Origin: Tetrahymena thermophila SB210 | Taxonomy: Eukaryota > Ciliophora > Oligohymenophorea > Hymenostomatida > Tetrahymenidae | Length of the DNA stretch: 64,000 nt | Direction: 5' to 3' | NCBI RefSeq assembly: GCF_000189635.1 | Contig: NW_002476512.1 | Location: 1,488,001-1,552,000, forward strand | In this document: piece after piece, positions 11,090-24,588 of the stretch | Layout: each line of letters opens with the position of its first letter | Position numbering within the stretch: position 1 is the stretch's first letter | Notes under the pieces: generated by a model | The model's database searches: none | Told to the model about the DNA's origin: nothing | The model's input: the letters and a program-made list of their open reading frames with translations, nothing else | Program-made: the position numbers and the translations under genes

Positions 11090-14000
11090 ATGAGTCAAAA
11101 CAAAAAGCTCAATCTTTTAGATACCTTGCAGCCTGTTTCTGCAGAAAGGTTTATCTCTTCTCGAAATACTTAGAAGGGATTTGAGCTCGCAAGTCCATCT
11201 GTTTAATCTAATTTTTTTGAGGATTAGATTTTAAACATAGAGAACTAGTTGGATGAATATTTAGAGCTAATGGAAAATAAAATGAAAGAAATAAGCGAAC
11301 AAAGATTATAAGATAATTTGTAATTTATGAATGAGCTAAAATTCATAGTTGCAGAAAGCAAAAACAATTAGTAAAAAAAAGAAGGAGTTTTTAAAATACT
11401 ATCATTATTTTTAAGCTATTATGGATGCTGGAGAGAAGCAGAAACCTTAATGAGATAAATATAAAGCAATAACAACTTAGGAAGTAGGGGAGGAAGCTAA
11501 CCAAAAAGAGAAGTTTATGATATATATGATTTTATTTTGGAGCTTATTGAAAATGAGAATGAAATGAGCAAAATGATGAAAGTTTTGTTTTCATAGGAAA
11601 GTAGAATCTAATAGGAACAAAGAGAATAAATGGATACATCTTCTTAAATTTACAATTTTAAATAAAATATATTTTTAGCTATTATACAAACATTTAACAT
11701 AAGAATGAATTCAATAAATGATGAGATATTCAGCTGGCTAATAGACAACTAAAAACTCAGGATAATTGAGATAATTTTAGAAAATGACAGATTTAGCGCA
11801 TCATTAAAATAAGGCAATTATTAAAGAATGAAAAAACAAGAAAGAAAAATGCTGAAATACTTGCATCAGAATTTAATTTTGAAAAACTACAACAACGAAA
11901 TTGAGTTGATTTTAAACATGAATGAAAATAATTTAGAGCTTTTATCCTCTAAATATGTTCTTTATATTGCTAAATATGAACGTATTCCGCCTAATTATAT
12001 ATTAAATAGGTAGTAGTTTATTATTTAATTTTTTTTTTTTTTTTTGATTTCAGATTCAACTCAAAAGTAAATTGAATCTGTAAGATATTTTTAAAAGTGC
12101 GATTTCATCAAATTTTTAAAAAATTTTGGTTTTCGATTTTAAATTCATTCATTTTATTTTATTGTTTGCTGTTTATCAAATCTCATCAAAAATAATTAAA
12201 ATGCATTTTTTTTACTTTTAAATTATAATTAGGACTCTAATTAAGTAGGTTGTTTATTAGTAAAATGTACCATTAATGTCTGCTATGCTCAAACTAGATA
12301 GAGTTATCACTTAGTAAACACTTCATTCAAAGAAGGTTTAGGCTTAAATTAATGTGTTTCTTTCTTAAGCTGACACTTTTTGTATGGGATTATATTTTCT
12401 TAAAAAAATGTCTTAAAAAAAGTAAATTATTTCTTAATCATCTGAATATTTAGAGACCATTTTGAGATTGCTAGAGAAACCTAAAAGCGATGAAAAATTC
12501 GCCTTTGAAATTTTTAGTCATGTGCTTCATCCACTAATTTTATGCTTAGTCGCAAGTAAAATTTTGTTAAAACTATCATTCTTCAAAAATCCTTTCAGCT
12601 CAGAGATGCTCAAACTAGCAAAATACTATTTGGAAAGAGCTTTACTGTTTAGAGATACAATTTTTGATGCAAGAGAAATGAGCCTCATTCTCTTTAAACC
12701 CCTTTTCCCTAGCGATAAGCCTTTAGTTAAAGCTTTGAGAAACAGAAATTACTGCTAGTTTTTTACAGAGTTTTTTATTCATCCATGCATAACATATCTT
12801 CTTGAACAGAAATGGATGAGTACGTATGGTTTTGACTACTCACTTTTAAGCACATTTACTCCTTTATGTCATTTTTAAAAGTAAGCCAGAATCAAAAATA
12901 CAATTGCTAAAGGCTCAAAATCATCATCATCTTCAACAAGTTCATTTTAAAAATCAATGAAATCAACAGGTTCTTCAGCTTCTTTTTCTCTTGAACCACA
13001 GAAATAAAACTGGATAATTTTCAGAGATATTGAGGTCAGTTAACTGAAGAAAGCAACAAAAAATAATCATTTTTATTAATTTGTTATTTATAACAAATCA
13101 GTTTAAGTGAGAACTTTTTTCGAGTTTATCCTTTTTCTGGCAATCTTTTGTTTCACTTTATATGAACTATTTCTATTTATAGAAAATCTAAATAGCTATG
13201 CTTCAGTTGATGATCCTGTAAAAATAATGTTATTCTCATCAACTGTACCGTAAGATTGGTAAAGTAAAGTGAATGACTTCAAAAAGTAAAATCCAACACC
13301 ACCTCCATTAGATATTTAAATAGATAATACTACAAATCTTAATATTTAAACAACAGATCCTTAGATTTTTTGTAAACTAATCTTATACTAAATATCTTCG
13401 GGTTATCAAGAATTTATGGATTTTTTTTAAAGTTAGTGCGTTAAATTAATTTATGTTGGTACTTAATTTGAAAAACTCTGTAACGATACAATCAGAGTAC
13501 TTTGGTTCATTTTCTGTATTGGAGCAAGTAAAATAAATTTATTTTATCAATAAAATAGCTAAAATTAAATTATTTAATTATTTATTTTTATTTTTCATTA
13601 ACTAATTATTTTTTTTAATAGATGCCATTTAAAAGCAAATTTATGTATATCTTATAAGACGAAAAACTGATCCCTAAATATTAGATTTGTATGATTTACT
13701 CCTCTACATAGCTTGTGGCTCATTTTTATTGACAAAGCAAATATTTATTCCTGAAGGTATATCTGCTAATTATACTTTTGAATACTTCAACAATTGTTAA
13801 TTTGCTTTGAAAATTGAATGCTGTGCTATAGTGTTTATTTTATGGCTTAGAATGTTTATATTTTTAATTAGAACTTAAAAATTTGGATTACTAGTCAAAG
13901 TAATAATACTATTTACTAAAGACCTTTTATATTTTATGGTCATTCTTATTACTGTCACAGTCGCTTTTGGGCTAATCAATTACATTCTTTTTTAAAATAG

Positions 14001-15552
14001 CCTTGAACTATATAAATCTATTGATAAATCCATATTCAATCTATTTGCTGCAGGTATAATTAATTAACTTATTTAAAGTCTCATAAATATTTTAACAAAG
14101 GTTTAAACTTTTTAAAAAGAATATTAGTATTAATATTAAGATATTTCATAATTATTTAATTAAATAAGCAAATCAAAAAATTTATTGAAATATATCCCAC
14201 ACTATTATCAAAAAATACTTTAAATTTGACTTAAAAACTAAGTTATTTTTTATTATTAAATTTATAAAAACCTCAACAAATGCATTTTTAGTTCCTAAAA
14301 ATGTTTAAATTAGATATAATTATTTATTTATTTCTTGATTGATTGATAGATATATAAATTGATGAATTAATTCATTTATTAAAATTACATTTTTATTAAT
14401 AAAAAAGCTTTTGGTGCATTCGATTTTAACAATTAAACTGGAATTTAGTCAGCGATTCTAATTGTTTTTTTAGTTGTAGTGAATGTTATCCTTCTTAATT
14501 TACTAATTGCTATATTAAACACGAGATATGAGAAGACAATGCAACAATCAGAGATGGAATACTCTTTAGTAGTATATAATGACTATATTAATTCAAGATT
14601 TAACCCTATATACATGTCTATGATTTCACTACCTCCACCTTTTAATATCCTTAATTTTATATTTGGAATAATTTCTTTTATAACTAAGTCTAGAATATGG
14701 AATAAAATAGCTTTAAAAATTGGATACACATTAGTTATATTTCTTCCTTGTATTTTACTCTACATAGCTCTTTCTTTGGTTCTCATTCCTTTTTCTTATT
14801 TATATTTTATCCATTAAGTATCAATGTATTCTTTTTCTGATAATATGATGTATGCCAGAAAGAAAAATAAATGCTTCAAGATTACACTTTATTTATTTCG
14901 ATTACTGACTTGGATTACATTAGGTATTCCTTATTTACTTGTAGTGTTTTTTTCAAATGATCTGCCTTTGTTTTGTAAATCGGCCTTTGCTCATAACAAT
15001 AATAAGTACAATTTCACTAAAAATCCTGTCCTTGACTTAAGAGTAATAAAGTATGTGTCTCTTTACTCTAATTATTTAAATTTAGCAAAAAAAGATGTAT
15101 TTAACTATTTAGAATTTAGGTCTTCGCTTGAGCAAAAAAAGGAAGTAAAATATAAAAAATCTTACTTTCAAAGATTTGCACAACCTTCTATCAAATCTAA
15201 TAGCTAGCCTCTATAATAAATTAGGAAAGGATTTTAAAATAATGTAAAGCATAATTTTAAATCAGAAACCATATTTGAAAAAAATTTTAATGATGCAGTT
15301 AAAAAATTTGGAGATTCTAAAGTAAAATAAGAAGTAGAAAATATCCAGCTTAATAATCTTTTAAAAGCAATAAAATATTCAGCAATCTTCTTTAAAAAAT
15401 CAAAGAGTACTTCGTTTAACTTGTCTAAACTTCTTTACATTGTAAAGAAAAAAGAAATAAATTTAAATCTTCTGTAATTAAATACTGATAATTTTTTCTT
15501 AAATAGATCATTTAGCTCATAACCTAACATAAATGTTAATAACTTAAATTGA
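11090..15552 (+). CDS. TRP (TRPM-like) cation channel
   Basis: Four exons close in frame in ciliate code: 11090-12009, 12068-13527, 13622-14053 and 14408-15552, giving 1318 residues and TGA at 15550. The N-terminal 650 residues are soluble with no obvious ankyrin repeats. From about residue 653 a series of hydrophobic helices begins (VRTFFEFILFLAIFCFTLYE), followed by an S4/S5-like part (CCAIVFILWLRMFIF), an S5 helix near 893-915, a pore-like segment FNLFAAAFGAFDF whose codons span the third intron, and the S6 signature NVILLNLLIAILNTRYE. The SLPPPFNIL stretch after S6 recalls TRPM proteins. It probably forms a tetrameric cation channel in the plasma or ciliary membrane; the ion is unknown. 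Odd points: two further hydrophobic stretches after S6 (about 1035-1072 and 1097-1120), and a 17-T run in the first intron, whose boundaries are the least certain. The choice of CAAAAG as acceptor at 12067 rests on frame only. Confidence 0.8.
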
Positions 15553-16101
15553 TTTTTATTTAACTAAGAAAATAATCTTATTTATGTTTGCAAAAATATA
15601 TTTATTTTCTTACAGTCAAAATAATTAATTATTCTCAAAAATTATTTTACCAATTTTCATTCTTTTAATTTGATTATAATATTAAAAATATTCAAATAAA
15701 TAATATATTTTGATTACTCTTAATCTAAATAATTTATTTTCAATTTTCAAAAATTAATTTTAAATAATTTAAAAATTAAAAAAATATTTAATTCTAAAAA
15801 AAAATTCTGTATGCCTACTTTCATATATTTTGTAAAAATCATTTAAATTTTTTAAAAAATGCAAAATCATATATTTATATATTTAATTTAAATATTATTA
15901 TCACAAATAACAAGTAAATTACATAAATGCATTAAAAAAAATTAATTATTAAAATAAAATTTTGAGGTTATTAATAAAACTAAAATAATTAGTTAAAGTT
16001 TTTATTTCTTAATATTTTTTGAGAATAACTCTACTAGTGTTACTATTTTAATAAATAATTATAAGGTAAAAAAAGAAATAAAAAAAGCAAGATTTCAGAA
16101 T
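15553..16101. other. Intergenic spacer upstream of the two-pass membrane protein cluster
   Basis: AT-rich and without a gene. The last 150 or so bases (containing GAGAATAACTCTACTAGTG near 16020) closely match the region upstream of the fourth paralogue (near 25400), so they probably carry the shared promoter and leader. Confidence 0.5.
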
Positions 16102-18351
16102 ATGCTTCTATTAAAAAAAATAGACATTTTTTCAACTGAATTTTCATTTTATGTTGAAAATGAATTGACTAGAAAGAGAACATTTTTTGGTATTTGTTTA
16201 ACTCATATAACTATCATAATAGGGATAGCTTATCTGATCTATTTGTCCATTTTATATAAAAATAACTAAATAGACCCTAAATTTAGATCTTAGACATTTG
16301 TAAGTGAAGATCAAATAGATGTCAATTTAAGTCAAGACCTAGTAGGATTTAGATTTGAATATCTACCTAATAAATACATTGAGCAAGTTCAGTAATAATA
16401 AAATAAGACTTACATTGTTTATATGCCTGTTTTATTCTACTAAAATCTGGAAGATTTTTATTACTATCCTCTAAATATCACAAACTGCACTAATCCTGAT
16501 CTTGATGGATACAACTGCTTAGATTTTTCTTAATTACAAAATTTTACGTTAACAATTAGCACAAGATTGAACTTTAACACTTAAATATTTATCCTTGTTT
16601 ATGGATGTTTGGATATTGATAGCGTAAAAACTACAATACCTAATAACTGCGCTTCATAAAAAGAAATTGATGATCTTGTTAATAATCAAAACACAAATCT
16701 ACGTTTAAAACTGTTAACTTCTTAATACAATATTACGTCTTAAAAATTTTAAATTAACTATAAAAATTAGCTTATTTTCACATCAGCTAATTTGTTTATA
16801 CAAACAAAGTTGAAAGCACAAAAATAAAGTACTATAATAAAGGAAGGTTTTTTAATATAATCAGAATCAACTTATGCAGCACCAATAAACTATGATACTT
16901 TTACTTAACAATTTGACAGAGCATATGCAAATCTAACCTCTGGAGTAGGGCCTTATATCTAAGTGTCTTTGGCTGTAGATGAATTACAAATAATGACAAA
17001 TATTGAATTTCCTATATACCCTGAAGTACTGTCTTTGGTTAACAGTATTGTTACTCTAATGATGGGAATAGGATGTATTGCAAGATACTTTTCCTAAAGA
17101 TTACTTAAATAATAATTTTTCCTTCTTTTTCTCCAAAACTTATTTTAAGAAACTTATGAAAAATTATTAAAATTTAACAAAATGTTACCAGATAACGAAG
17201 AAGTTTGCTTTATAAAATCTTAACAGTGCAATGATGATGTAGCAGTAGAATTTGGTAATCATACAAGTAATTAGCAAATAAATGTCCCTTCTTTAATGGT
17301 TAAATCAAAGTTATAATTCATGGATTCTCCACGAACTTAAATGTCACCCATTTTAACTAAAACAAATGAAATTAATTTGAATGAATTTTAAGATTTATTA
17401 TTAGAAGACACTAAATCAAGAGAAAGCAAAGCAATATAAATAGATAGGAATGATTTAGCTAGCAGTAGAGAATAATCAAAAAAAGAAATGAGACTATCTT
17501 AACAGGGTGAACATTTTAAAATAGCTAGCCCAAAAGATAGTTCTAACTAACTAAAATAAAAAAATATACCTCAGATTTAAAATCATTAATTGAGTCAGTA
17601 ATTAAGGTAACTAAATTTAAAAATTAACAAACGGTACGCTAGTAAAATAAAGAAAAGTACCATGACGATAGATGAATTTTCTTAAAAACAAGCTAGATTA
17701 TGCTAGACTTAAAAAAGTGAAATTGAAAAAATCAGTGAAATTTTCTCCTAAAAATTAAAATCTATTTTTAGTGAAGAAAACTTAAAAATTATCCAAAGTA
17801 AAATGTTTGGCAGATTGAAGTAAATTTATTTATATTTAATTTTTAAATTTAAATATGAATATATGATTAAATTAATTTTAAAAAGAAAATCTTCTTAAGG
17901 AAAATATGATTGTAAAATAGATTAGCACATTTAGAAAGACGTAGAATGTTAAATAAATAAATGTTTAGATATATTTTAACTATACAAAGATATCATATTC
18001 TTAAAGAAAGCTGTTATGATTTTACTAACTAAGGATTAACTGGCAACTTTATAAATAGTTGGATTTTCTCCTAAAACTTTTGTTTAAAAAGATAATCAAG
18101 AAAACGAAACATCTAATTTGAAAGGTAAAAATTTATTTGAATTTAAATAGATTATTAAAATTTAATGTCATTAATTAATTAATTTAGATCTAAAGAAGAA
18201 AAACTATTTCTAAGAATAAATTGAAATATTAGAGTCTAAAGAATTACAATCATAATATATTAAGAAATTTTTTTCTAAATTTTAAGTCGGAAAGCTAATT
18301 AGTGAAACAGATTACAGAATTTTAGCATCTATCATGAATTATGAACAATGA
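16102..18351 (+). CDS. Two-pass membrane protein, paralogue A of four
   Basis: Exons 16102-17819, 17886-18124 and 18188-18351 join to 706 residues ending at TGA 18349. I checked the first exon and found no in-frame TGA. A short basic N-terminus is followed by a membrane helix at about 28-51 (ICLTHITIIIGIAYLIYLSI), a lumenal or extracellular domain of about 260 residues with NCT, NFT and NIT glycosylation sites, a second helix near 310-330, and a long Gln/Ser/Lys-rich cytoplasmic tail. Near residue 600 all copies share the block LDIFQLYKDIIFLKKAVM followed by ILLTKDQLATLQ. I do not recognise the family by function. First of four tandem copies, closest to copy D, with which it also shares both flanks. 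Both introns (66 and 63 nt) are multiples of three and lack an in-frame TGA, so unspliced message would still read through. Confidence 0.8.
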
Positions 18352-19274
18352 GTGGCTAGGCTTTATGTTTTATTTAAATAGCTAATAATTATAAATTGAT
18401 TTAATTAATTTTATTTGAATTTATATAAATAGTATTTTTAATGTTATTGCCTCAAAAATTAATCATAATTTATTTTTTCAATTATCATTTTGTAAATAAG
18501 TAAATTTATTTATTATCAATATAAATTCAGGTAAGCAATATTTCTTTTTAAATTCAAATGACAAGCCTAATTAATAATCTATGCTTTATTTAGCTTAAAT
18601 CAAATATAATAATAACAATTAAAATAGCTGGCAGTTTATTTTCAAAAATACTCTGGCAATTAAATTCATGCAAATTAATTAGAAAAATTATACTTAATTT
18701 TCAAAACAATTTATGGTCAGAAATAAAAATTTTTTACCAAATTTCTGAACTTTTGTTTTGGTATATCTCAAAAGATTTGATATATTAGATCATTTGATCT
18801 GCAGATTAATGTATGGATAGCAAAAAAAATTAAAGAAAAAATAAAAATAAAAAAATTTTATTAAAAGAATTTCAAATATTTTAAAATTGCTTAATTATCA
18901 AGAAATAGTAAACCCAATCAACAATCAAGAAGTTTAAGTTTTAGATTCATCCTAAACCTTCTTTTATTTTATCAATTATAAACCTATAGAGTGAATATTT
19001 ATTTAAGTAAGCTAGTTTTACTATAATTCAGGCGAAAAATAAACATATCTAACAACAACTTAAATTACTAAATTGTATCTGAATAAAAAATAAATGAAAA
19101 TAAGACTATTAAATAAACTGATAAAAATATAAATAAAATTTTAACAATTAATTAATTAATTAATTAATTAATTTTTCGTTTGTTTATAAATTGGGAGAAT
19201 AACTTGGCAATTATTATTTTTAAACAAAAAATTATTAGGCTAAAAAAGAGATTAAATAAATTAAATTTGAAGAA
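18352..19274. other. Spacer between paralogues A and B
   Basis: No gene seen. Bases about 18480-18630 closely match 27840-27980 downstream of paralogue D, so A and D share their 3' flanks. A (TTAA)n run lies at 19147-19173. Confidence 0.5.
19147..19173. repeat. (TTAA)n microsatellite
   Basis: About six and a half tandem TTAA units about 100 bases upstream of the start of paralogue B. A shorter run of the same unit is seen near 40368-40382. Confidence 0.8.
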
Positions 19275-21501
19275 ATGCTTCAATTAAAAAAGATTGACAT
19301 TTTCTCATCTGAGTTTTCATTTTATGTTGAAAATGAATTGACAAGAAAGAGAACACTTTTTGGTGTTTGTTTAACTTATATAACTATCATAACAGGGATA
19401 ACTTATCTGATCTATTTGTCCATTTAATATAAAAATAATTAAATAGACCCTAAATTTAGATCTTAGACATTTGTAAGTGAAGATCAAATAGATGTCAATT
19501 TAAGTGAAGACCTAGTAGGATTTAGATTTGAATATCTAGTTAATAAAAATATTGAGCAACTTCAGTAATAATAAAACAAAACTTACATTGTTTATATGCC
19601 TGTTTTATTTTACTACAATTAGGAAGATTTTTATTATTATCCTCTAAAAATCTTAAACTGCACTAATCCTGATCTTGAAGGATACAACTGCTTAGATTTT
19701 TCTTAATTACAAAATTTTACGTTAACAGTTAGCACAAAAATGAACTTTAATACTTAAATATTTATCCTTGTTTATAGATGTTTGGATATTGATAGCGTTA
19801 AAACTACAATACCTAATAACTGCGCTTCCTAAAAAGAAATTGATGATGCAATTAATAGTCAATACTCAAATCTACGTTTAAAACTATTAACTTCTTAATA
19901 TAATATTACGTCTTAAAAATTTTAAACTAACTATAGAAATTAGTTTATTTACACATCAGCTAATTTATTTATACAAACAAAATTGAAAGCTCAAAAACAA
20001 ACTACTAAAATAAATGAAGGTTTTTTAATATAATCAGAATCAACTTATGCAGCACCTATAAACTATGATACTTTTACTTAGTAATTTGACAAAGCATATG
20101 CAAATCTAACCTCTGGAGTAGGGCCTTATCTTTAAGTGGATTTGGCTGTAGATGAATTATAAATACTTATAAATATTGAATTTCCTATATACCCTGAAGT
20201 TCTGTCTTTAGTTAACAGTATTGTTGCTTTGATGATGGGAGTAGGATATATAGCAAGATACTTTTCCTAAAGATTAATAAAATAATAATTTTTCCTTCTT
20301 TTTCTACAAAATCTATTTTAAGAAACTTATGAATAATTGTTAAAATTTAACAATATGTTACCAAATAATTAAGAAGTTTGCTTTAAAAAAGCTGAATAAA
20401 ATTAGGATGTAGTCGGCGCGGAATTCGAGGACAATACAAGTAATTAATAAATAATTGTACCTTCTTTAATGGTTAAATCAAAATTTTAAGTAATAAATTC
20501 TCCTCAGTCTTAACAGTCATCTAATTTAATTGATTAAAATCTAATTAACTTAAATTATTTTTAAGATGCATTATCAGAAGACAGAAAATCAAACGAAAAT
20601 AAAAATTTATTTAGCCCCAAAGAGTAATAAAAAAAGTAGATGAGATTATCTTCTACAAAGAAACGATATTTAGAAAGAACTTGCATAAAAGATCATTCTA
20701 ATTTATAAAACCTAAAGTAAAAAAATGTATCTCTTACTTAAAATCTTCTTTTGAGTCCGATTAGAAGATAACTTAGTTTAATTATTAGCAAACGATAATT
20801 TTGTAAAGTATAGCAAAAGAGTATCAAGAATGGTGGTATTGTTTAATAGCAAGGTAGATTATGCCATTCTTAAAAGAATGAAATTTAAGAAATCAGTGAT
20901 GCTTTTTCCAAAAAATTAAAGTTTATTTTTAGTGAACAAAATTTTTAAAAGATTAAAAGTAAAATATTTGGCAGAAAGTAGTAAATTTATTTTTAATTTA
21001 AGTAATTCATTAATATAAATTAATTTTAAAATAGATAATTTAAAAAAGTAAAAAATGCTAATAGTGTAGAGTAATCAATTTAGGAGGAAGTAGAACAATA
21101 AATAAATAAAAGTTTAGATATTTTTTAACTTTACAAAGACATTATATTTTTAAAGAAAGCTGTAATTATTTTACTAACAAAGGATCAACTGGCAACTTTA
21201 TAACTAGTAGGTTATTCTCCTAAGTCTTAATTTTTATAACATAATCAAGAAAGTCAAAGTCATAATTAGAAATGTATAATTTTAAAAAAATTAAAATGAG
21301 CTAACTATTAAAATATATTTAAATAATTTAGAAAATCCAAAGAAGAAAAGTTATTTCTAGTAATAAATAGAAATATATGAATCTTAAGAATTACAATCAT
21401 AATATATTAAGAAATTTTTTTCTAAATTTTCAGAGGGAAATCATATAGTTAGTGAAACAGATTACAGAATTCTAACATCAATCATGAAGTAGGATAATTG
21501 A
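19275..21501 (+). CDS. Two-pass membrane protein, paralogue B of four
   Basis: Exons 19275-20977, 21035-21273 and 21332-21501 join in frame to 703 residues, TGA at 21499. Same plan as its neighbours: N-terminal helix, external domain, second helix (EVLSLVNSIVALMMGVGYIA) and a long Gln/Lys-rich tail carrying the conserved LDIFQLYKDIIFLKKAV block in the 239-nt middle exon. The external domain is nearly the same as in A, while the tail after the second helix is more diverged. The first intron is 57 nt, a multiple of three, and has no in-frame TGA; the second is 58 nt and contains one. Role unknown; presumably at a cell membrane with the tail in the cytoplasm (topology inferred). Confidence 0.8.
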
Positions 21502-22339
21502 ATTTATTTTCTATTTAAATATCTGATTGCAAATTGACTAAATAAATTACTTTAAAATATATATTAATAGTATCATTTATTTTATTATTTCTTTCTCTAA
21601 AAATAGTTTTGAGTATTATTTTGTAAATTAGCTCACATTATTTATGTAATATTTATTCAAAACCTTTATATTTTGTGCACTTAAAAATACTTATTTTTTA
21701 GGTCTAAATAAAGTTTACTGCTTTTTTAATGTGTAATTTCTGTTTAAAACCTAAGAATTATTTGATAATCTATTATTCTAATTTGCTTGAATAAAAAATA
21801 GCTGTCAAAACAACTTTGTTTTTTATTTTAAGAATATAATTGATTAATTTAGCTTAATTTATTTCGTAAAGGTATTTTTATCATTTTATATTAAACTAGC
21901 TTTTTCTTTATTACATTTTTTAATATGCTTAGGTTTTATTCTTTGTTTATTTCTCACATAAGAAAAACTGAAAAACAAAAAGGAATAATTGAATTTATTT
22001 TGCTTTTGTATGATTTTTTTACATAGAAAAAACAATTTTTTTATAGATTATATCATATGAATTATCAACTAAAAATAAGTTAATATATTTATCAATATTT
22101 TTTTTTCTTTGATATTTATTAATAAATGGTAAAAATGGTGGATTACAATTAATTTATATTTTTACATTAATATATAAAAAATAGTTATAAATAAATTATG
22201 GTGAAAAGCATATAAATAATATAATTAATTTCATAATTAATTCATATGTATATTTTGATAACACAATTATTTTGATAAAAATTTAGATAATAAATCAGTA
22301 ACAAATTTAACATAAAATAAATATAAGGGTTATTAATAA
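21502..22339. other. Spacer between paralogues B and C
   Basis: Very AT-rich, no gene or repeat family recognised. Unlike the spacers around A and D it shows no obvious similarity to the other spacers. Confidence 0.5.
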
Positions 22340-24588
22340 ATGAGAAAGATTGATTTGTTTTCATCTTATTTTTTCTTTAATGTTGATGCATAATAAGCTA
22401 AAAGAGGTTCAAAATGTGGCGCACTTCTAACTTTAATTACTGTTGCTACTGCTGTCATTTATCTTATTTACTTATCATTGGGTTATTTTAATAATTAAAT
22501 TGATCCCAAATTTAGAACATAAACATTTATTAGTGATGATTAAATTGATGTAACCCTAAGTGAAGACCTTGTTGGCTTCAGATTTGAATATTTGCCAAAT
22601 CAGACATTAGATTAGCTGCAAATAAAATTAAACAAAACTTATATAGTTTATAAACCTGTTTTTTTTTACTAAAATATGGAATATTATGAATATTATCCAC
22701 TAAATATAATAAATTGTACAAACCCTCAGCTTGAAGGTTATAATTGCCTAGACTTTTCTTAAATATAAAATTACACTTTGACAATCAACACAAAAAAAAA
22801 CTTCCTATCATAAATATTTATATTAGTTTATGGGTGCAATGATATTGATACTGTTAAAACTTCAATTCCAGACAACTGCGCGCTTTAGTCTGATATTGAC
22901 TCTTTAATTAACAACTAAAACTCAAACCTTCGCTTAAAGCTTTAGACTACTCAATTTAACACAAGTACAAAATAAATACAGGTAGCTTATAAAAATTCAT
23001 TTATATTTACTTCAGGAAACTAATTCATGCAAGCAAGATTTAAGGTATAATAACAAATAACTACAGTTAGATAAGGTTTCTTATTATAATACTAGAATAT
23101 ATATTCTTATCCTAGTAATTATGATACTTTCAATTAATAATTTGATAAAATCTATGCAAATGAAACTTCAGGTGTGAGTCCTTATGTATAAGCTTCATTG
23201 TCTATGGACGAGCAAGTATACCTAACTAATATTTAGTTTCCTATATTTCCAGAAATATTAGCAGTTGTGAATAGTATATTTACAATGATGATGACACTAG
23301 GAGTAATAGGTAGAGCTTGTGCTTAAAAATTAATAAAATAGTAATTTTTCCTTTTATTTCTGTAAAACCTATATTTAGACACTTATGAACAGATACTCTA
23401 AATAAACAACAAATTAAAAAAAAGTGAAAACATCAGCTTATATATAAAGCCAGATGACCAATAAATAGGAGATGAACATGAAGGGCATAAAAGCTCTTTA
23501 TCAATTACTATACCATCATTTTAAACTAAATCTAAACAATAGACAATTATATAAAAATTTAAATTCAAAGATCCTCCTAATGAATTTTAAGATGAACAAC
23601 TAACAGAATAAAATGAGTTAATATAAGCATAAACATTACCTAGTGAGTATAATTTTACAGATTGTAATTCTAATTATACAAAAAGTAGTTATTCAAGCTC
23701 TCAACAGTAAATCTTAAGTAAAAAGGATAAGTCTCATTATCTTTCTCATATTTAAATAAAACCGAAGACTCCAAGAAAAGGAAGTTCTCTGCAATCTCTT
23801 TTTAAAAAATAATCTCTAGAATAAATTTAAATACCTGGAAAATAATAATTTAAATTTAGGATAAATAAAACAAAACTCAGTAGAACATAAATTACTTCTA
23901 TTTGTAAAACATAATAATTAGTTGACCAATCAACTTAATAAATTAAGTAAAATCTACCTTAAAATAAAGATTCTTAAGCAATAGTTGATTATTTTACTAG
24001 TAAGCTAAAAGTTATTTAAAGCCTAGATATAATAAAAAGTCTTAAAAACAAAATTTTTGGAAAAAAGTAATTTTTAAAATATAATTCTAATCTTAAATTA
24101 AATTTTTTAAATAAATAGTTTATGGAAAAATAAGCAAAATATAGAGTTTCCAGATATCGCTATGCCTGTATAAAAAATAATTGAACAACAAGTGAATAAA
24201 AGCTTGGATATATTTTAGCTTTATAAAGACATTATTTTCTTAAAGAAAGCAGTTATGATACTCTTGACTAAAGATTAATTAGCTGCTTTATAGCTAGTTG
24301 GTTGTTCACCTGCATTTTTGATTAATACAAGTGACCCAAATATCACTAGTAATCAATGTCGATGTAATTTATTTATTTTAATCAAAAATAACAATTTATT
24401 TTGAAAATAAATATTTAGAAAATCAAAAGAAGAAAAATCATTTCTAGAAATAGTTTGCAATATCTTAATCAGAAGATTTATAAAATAAATATATAAAAAA
24501 GTTTATTTCCAGGTGCTCAAATGAAACTAATATTAACGAGACAGATTATAGGATTCTTACATCATTTATTAAAAATGAATCCATATGA
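22340..24588 (+). CDS. Two-pass membrane protein, paralogue C of four (most divergent)
   Basis: Exons 22340-24066, 24119-24357 and 24419-24588 join in frame to 711 residues, TGA at 24586. The N-terminus is shorter (MRKIDLFSSYFFFNVD), then a helix at about 29-48, an external domain with CTNPQLEGYNCLDFS in place of the CTNPDLDGYNCLDFS of copy A, a second helix, and a tail rich in Ser/Gln/Pro containing the block LDIFQLYKDIIFLKKAVM then ILLTKDQLAALQLVGCSP. This copy anchors the family's intron model: its introns are 52 and 61 nt, not multiples of three, so splicing is required to keep the conserved block in frame. Position and exon sizes match its neighbours, so it is an older duplicate. Function not recognised. 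Confidence 0.8.
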
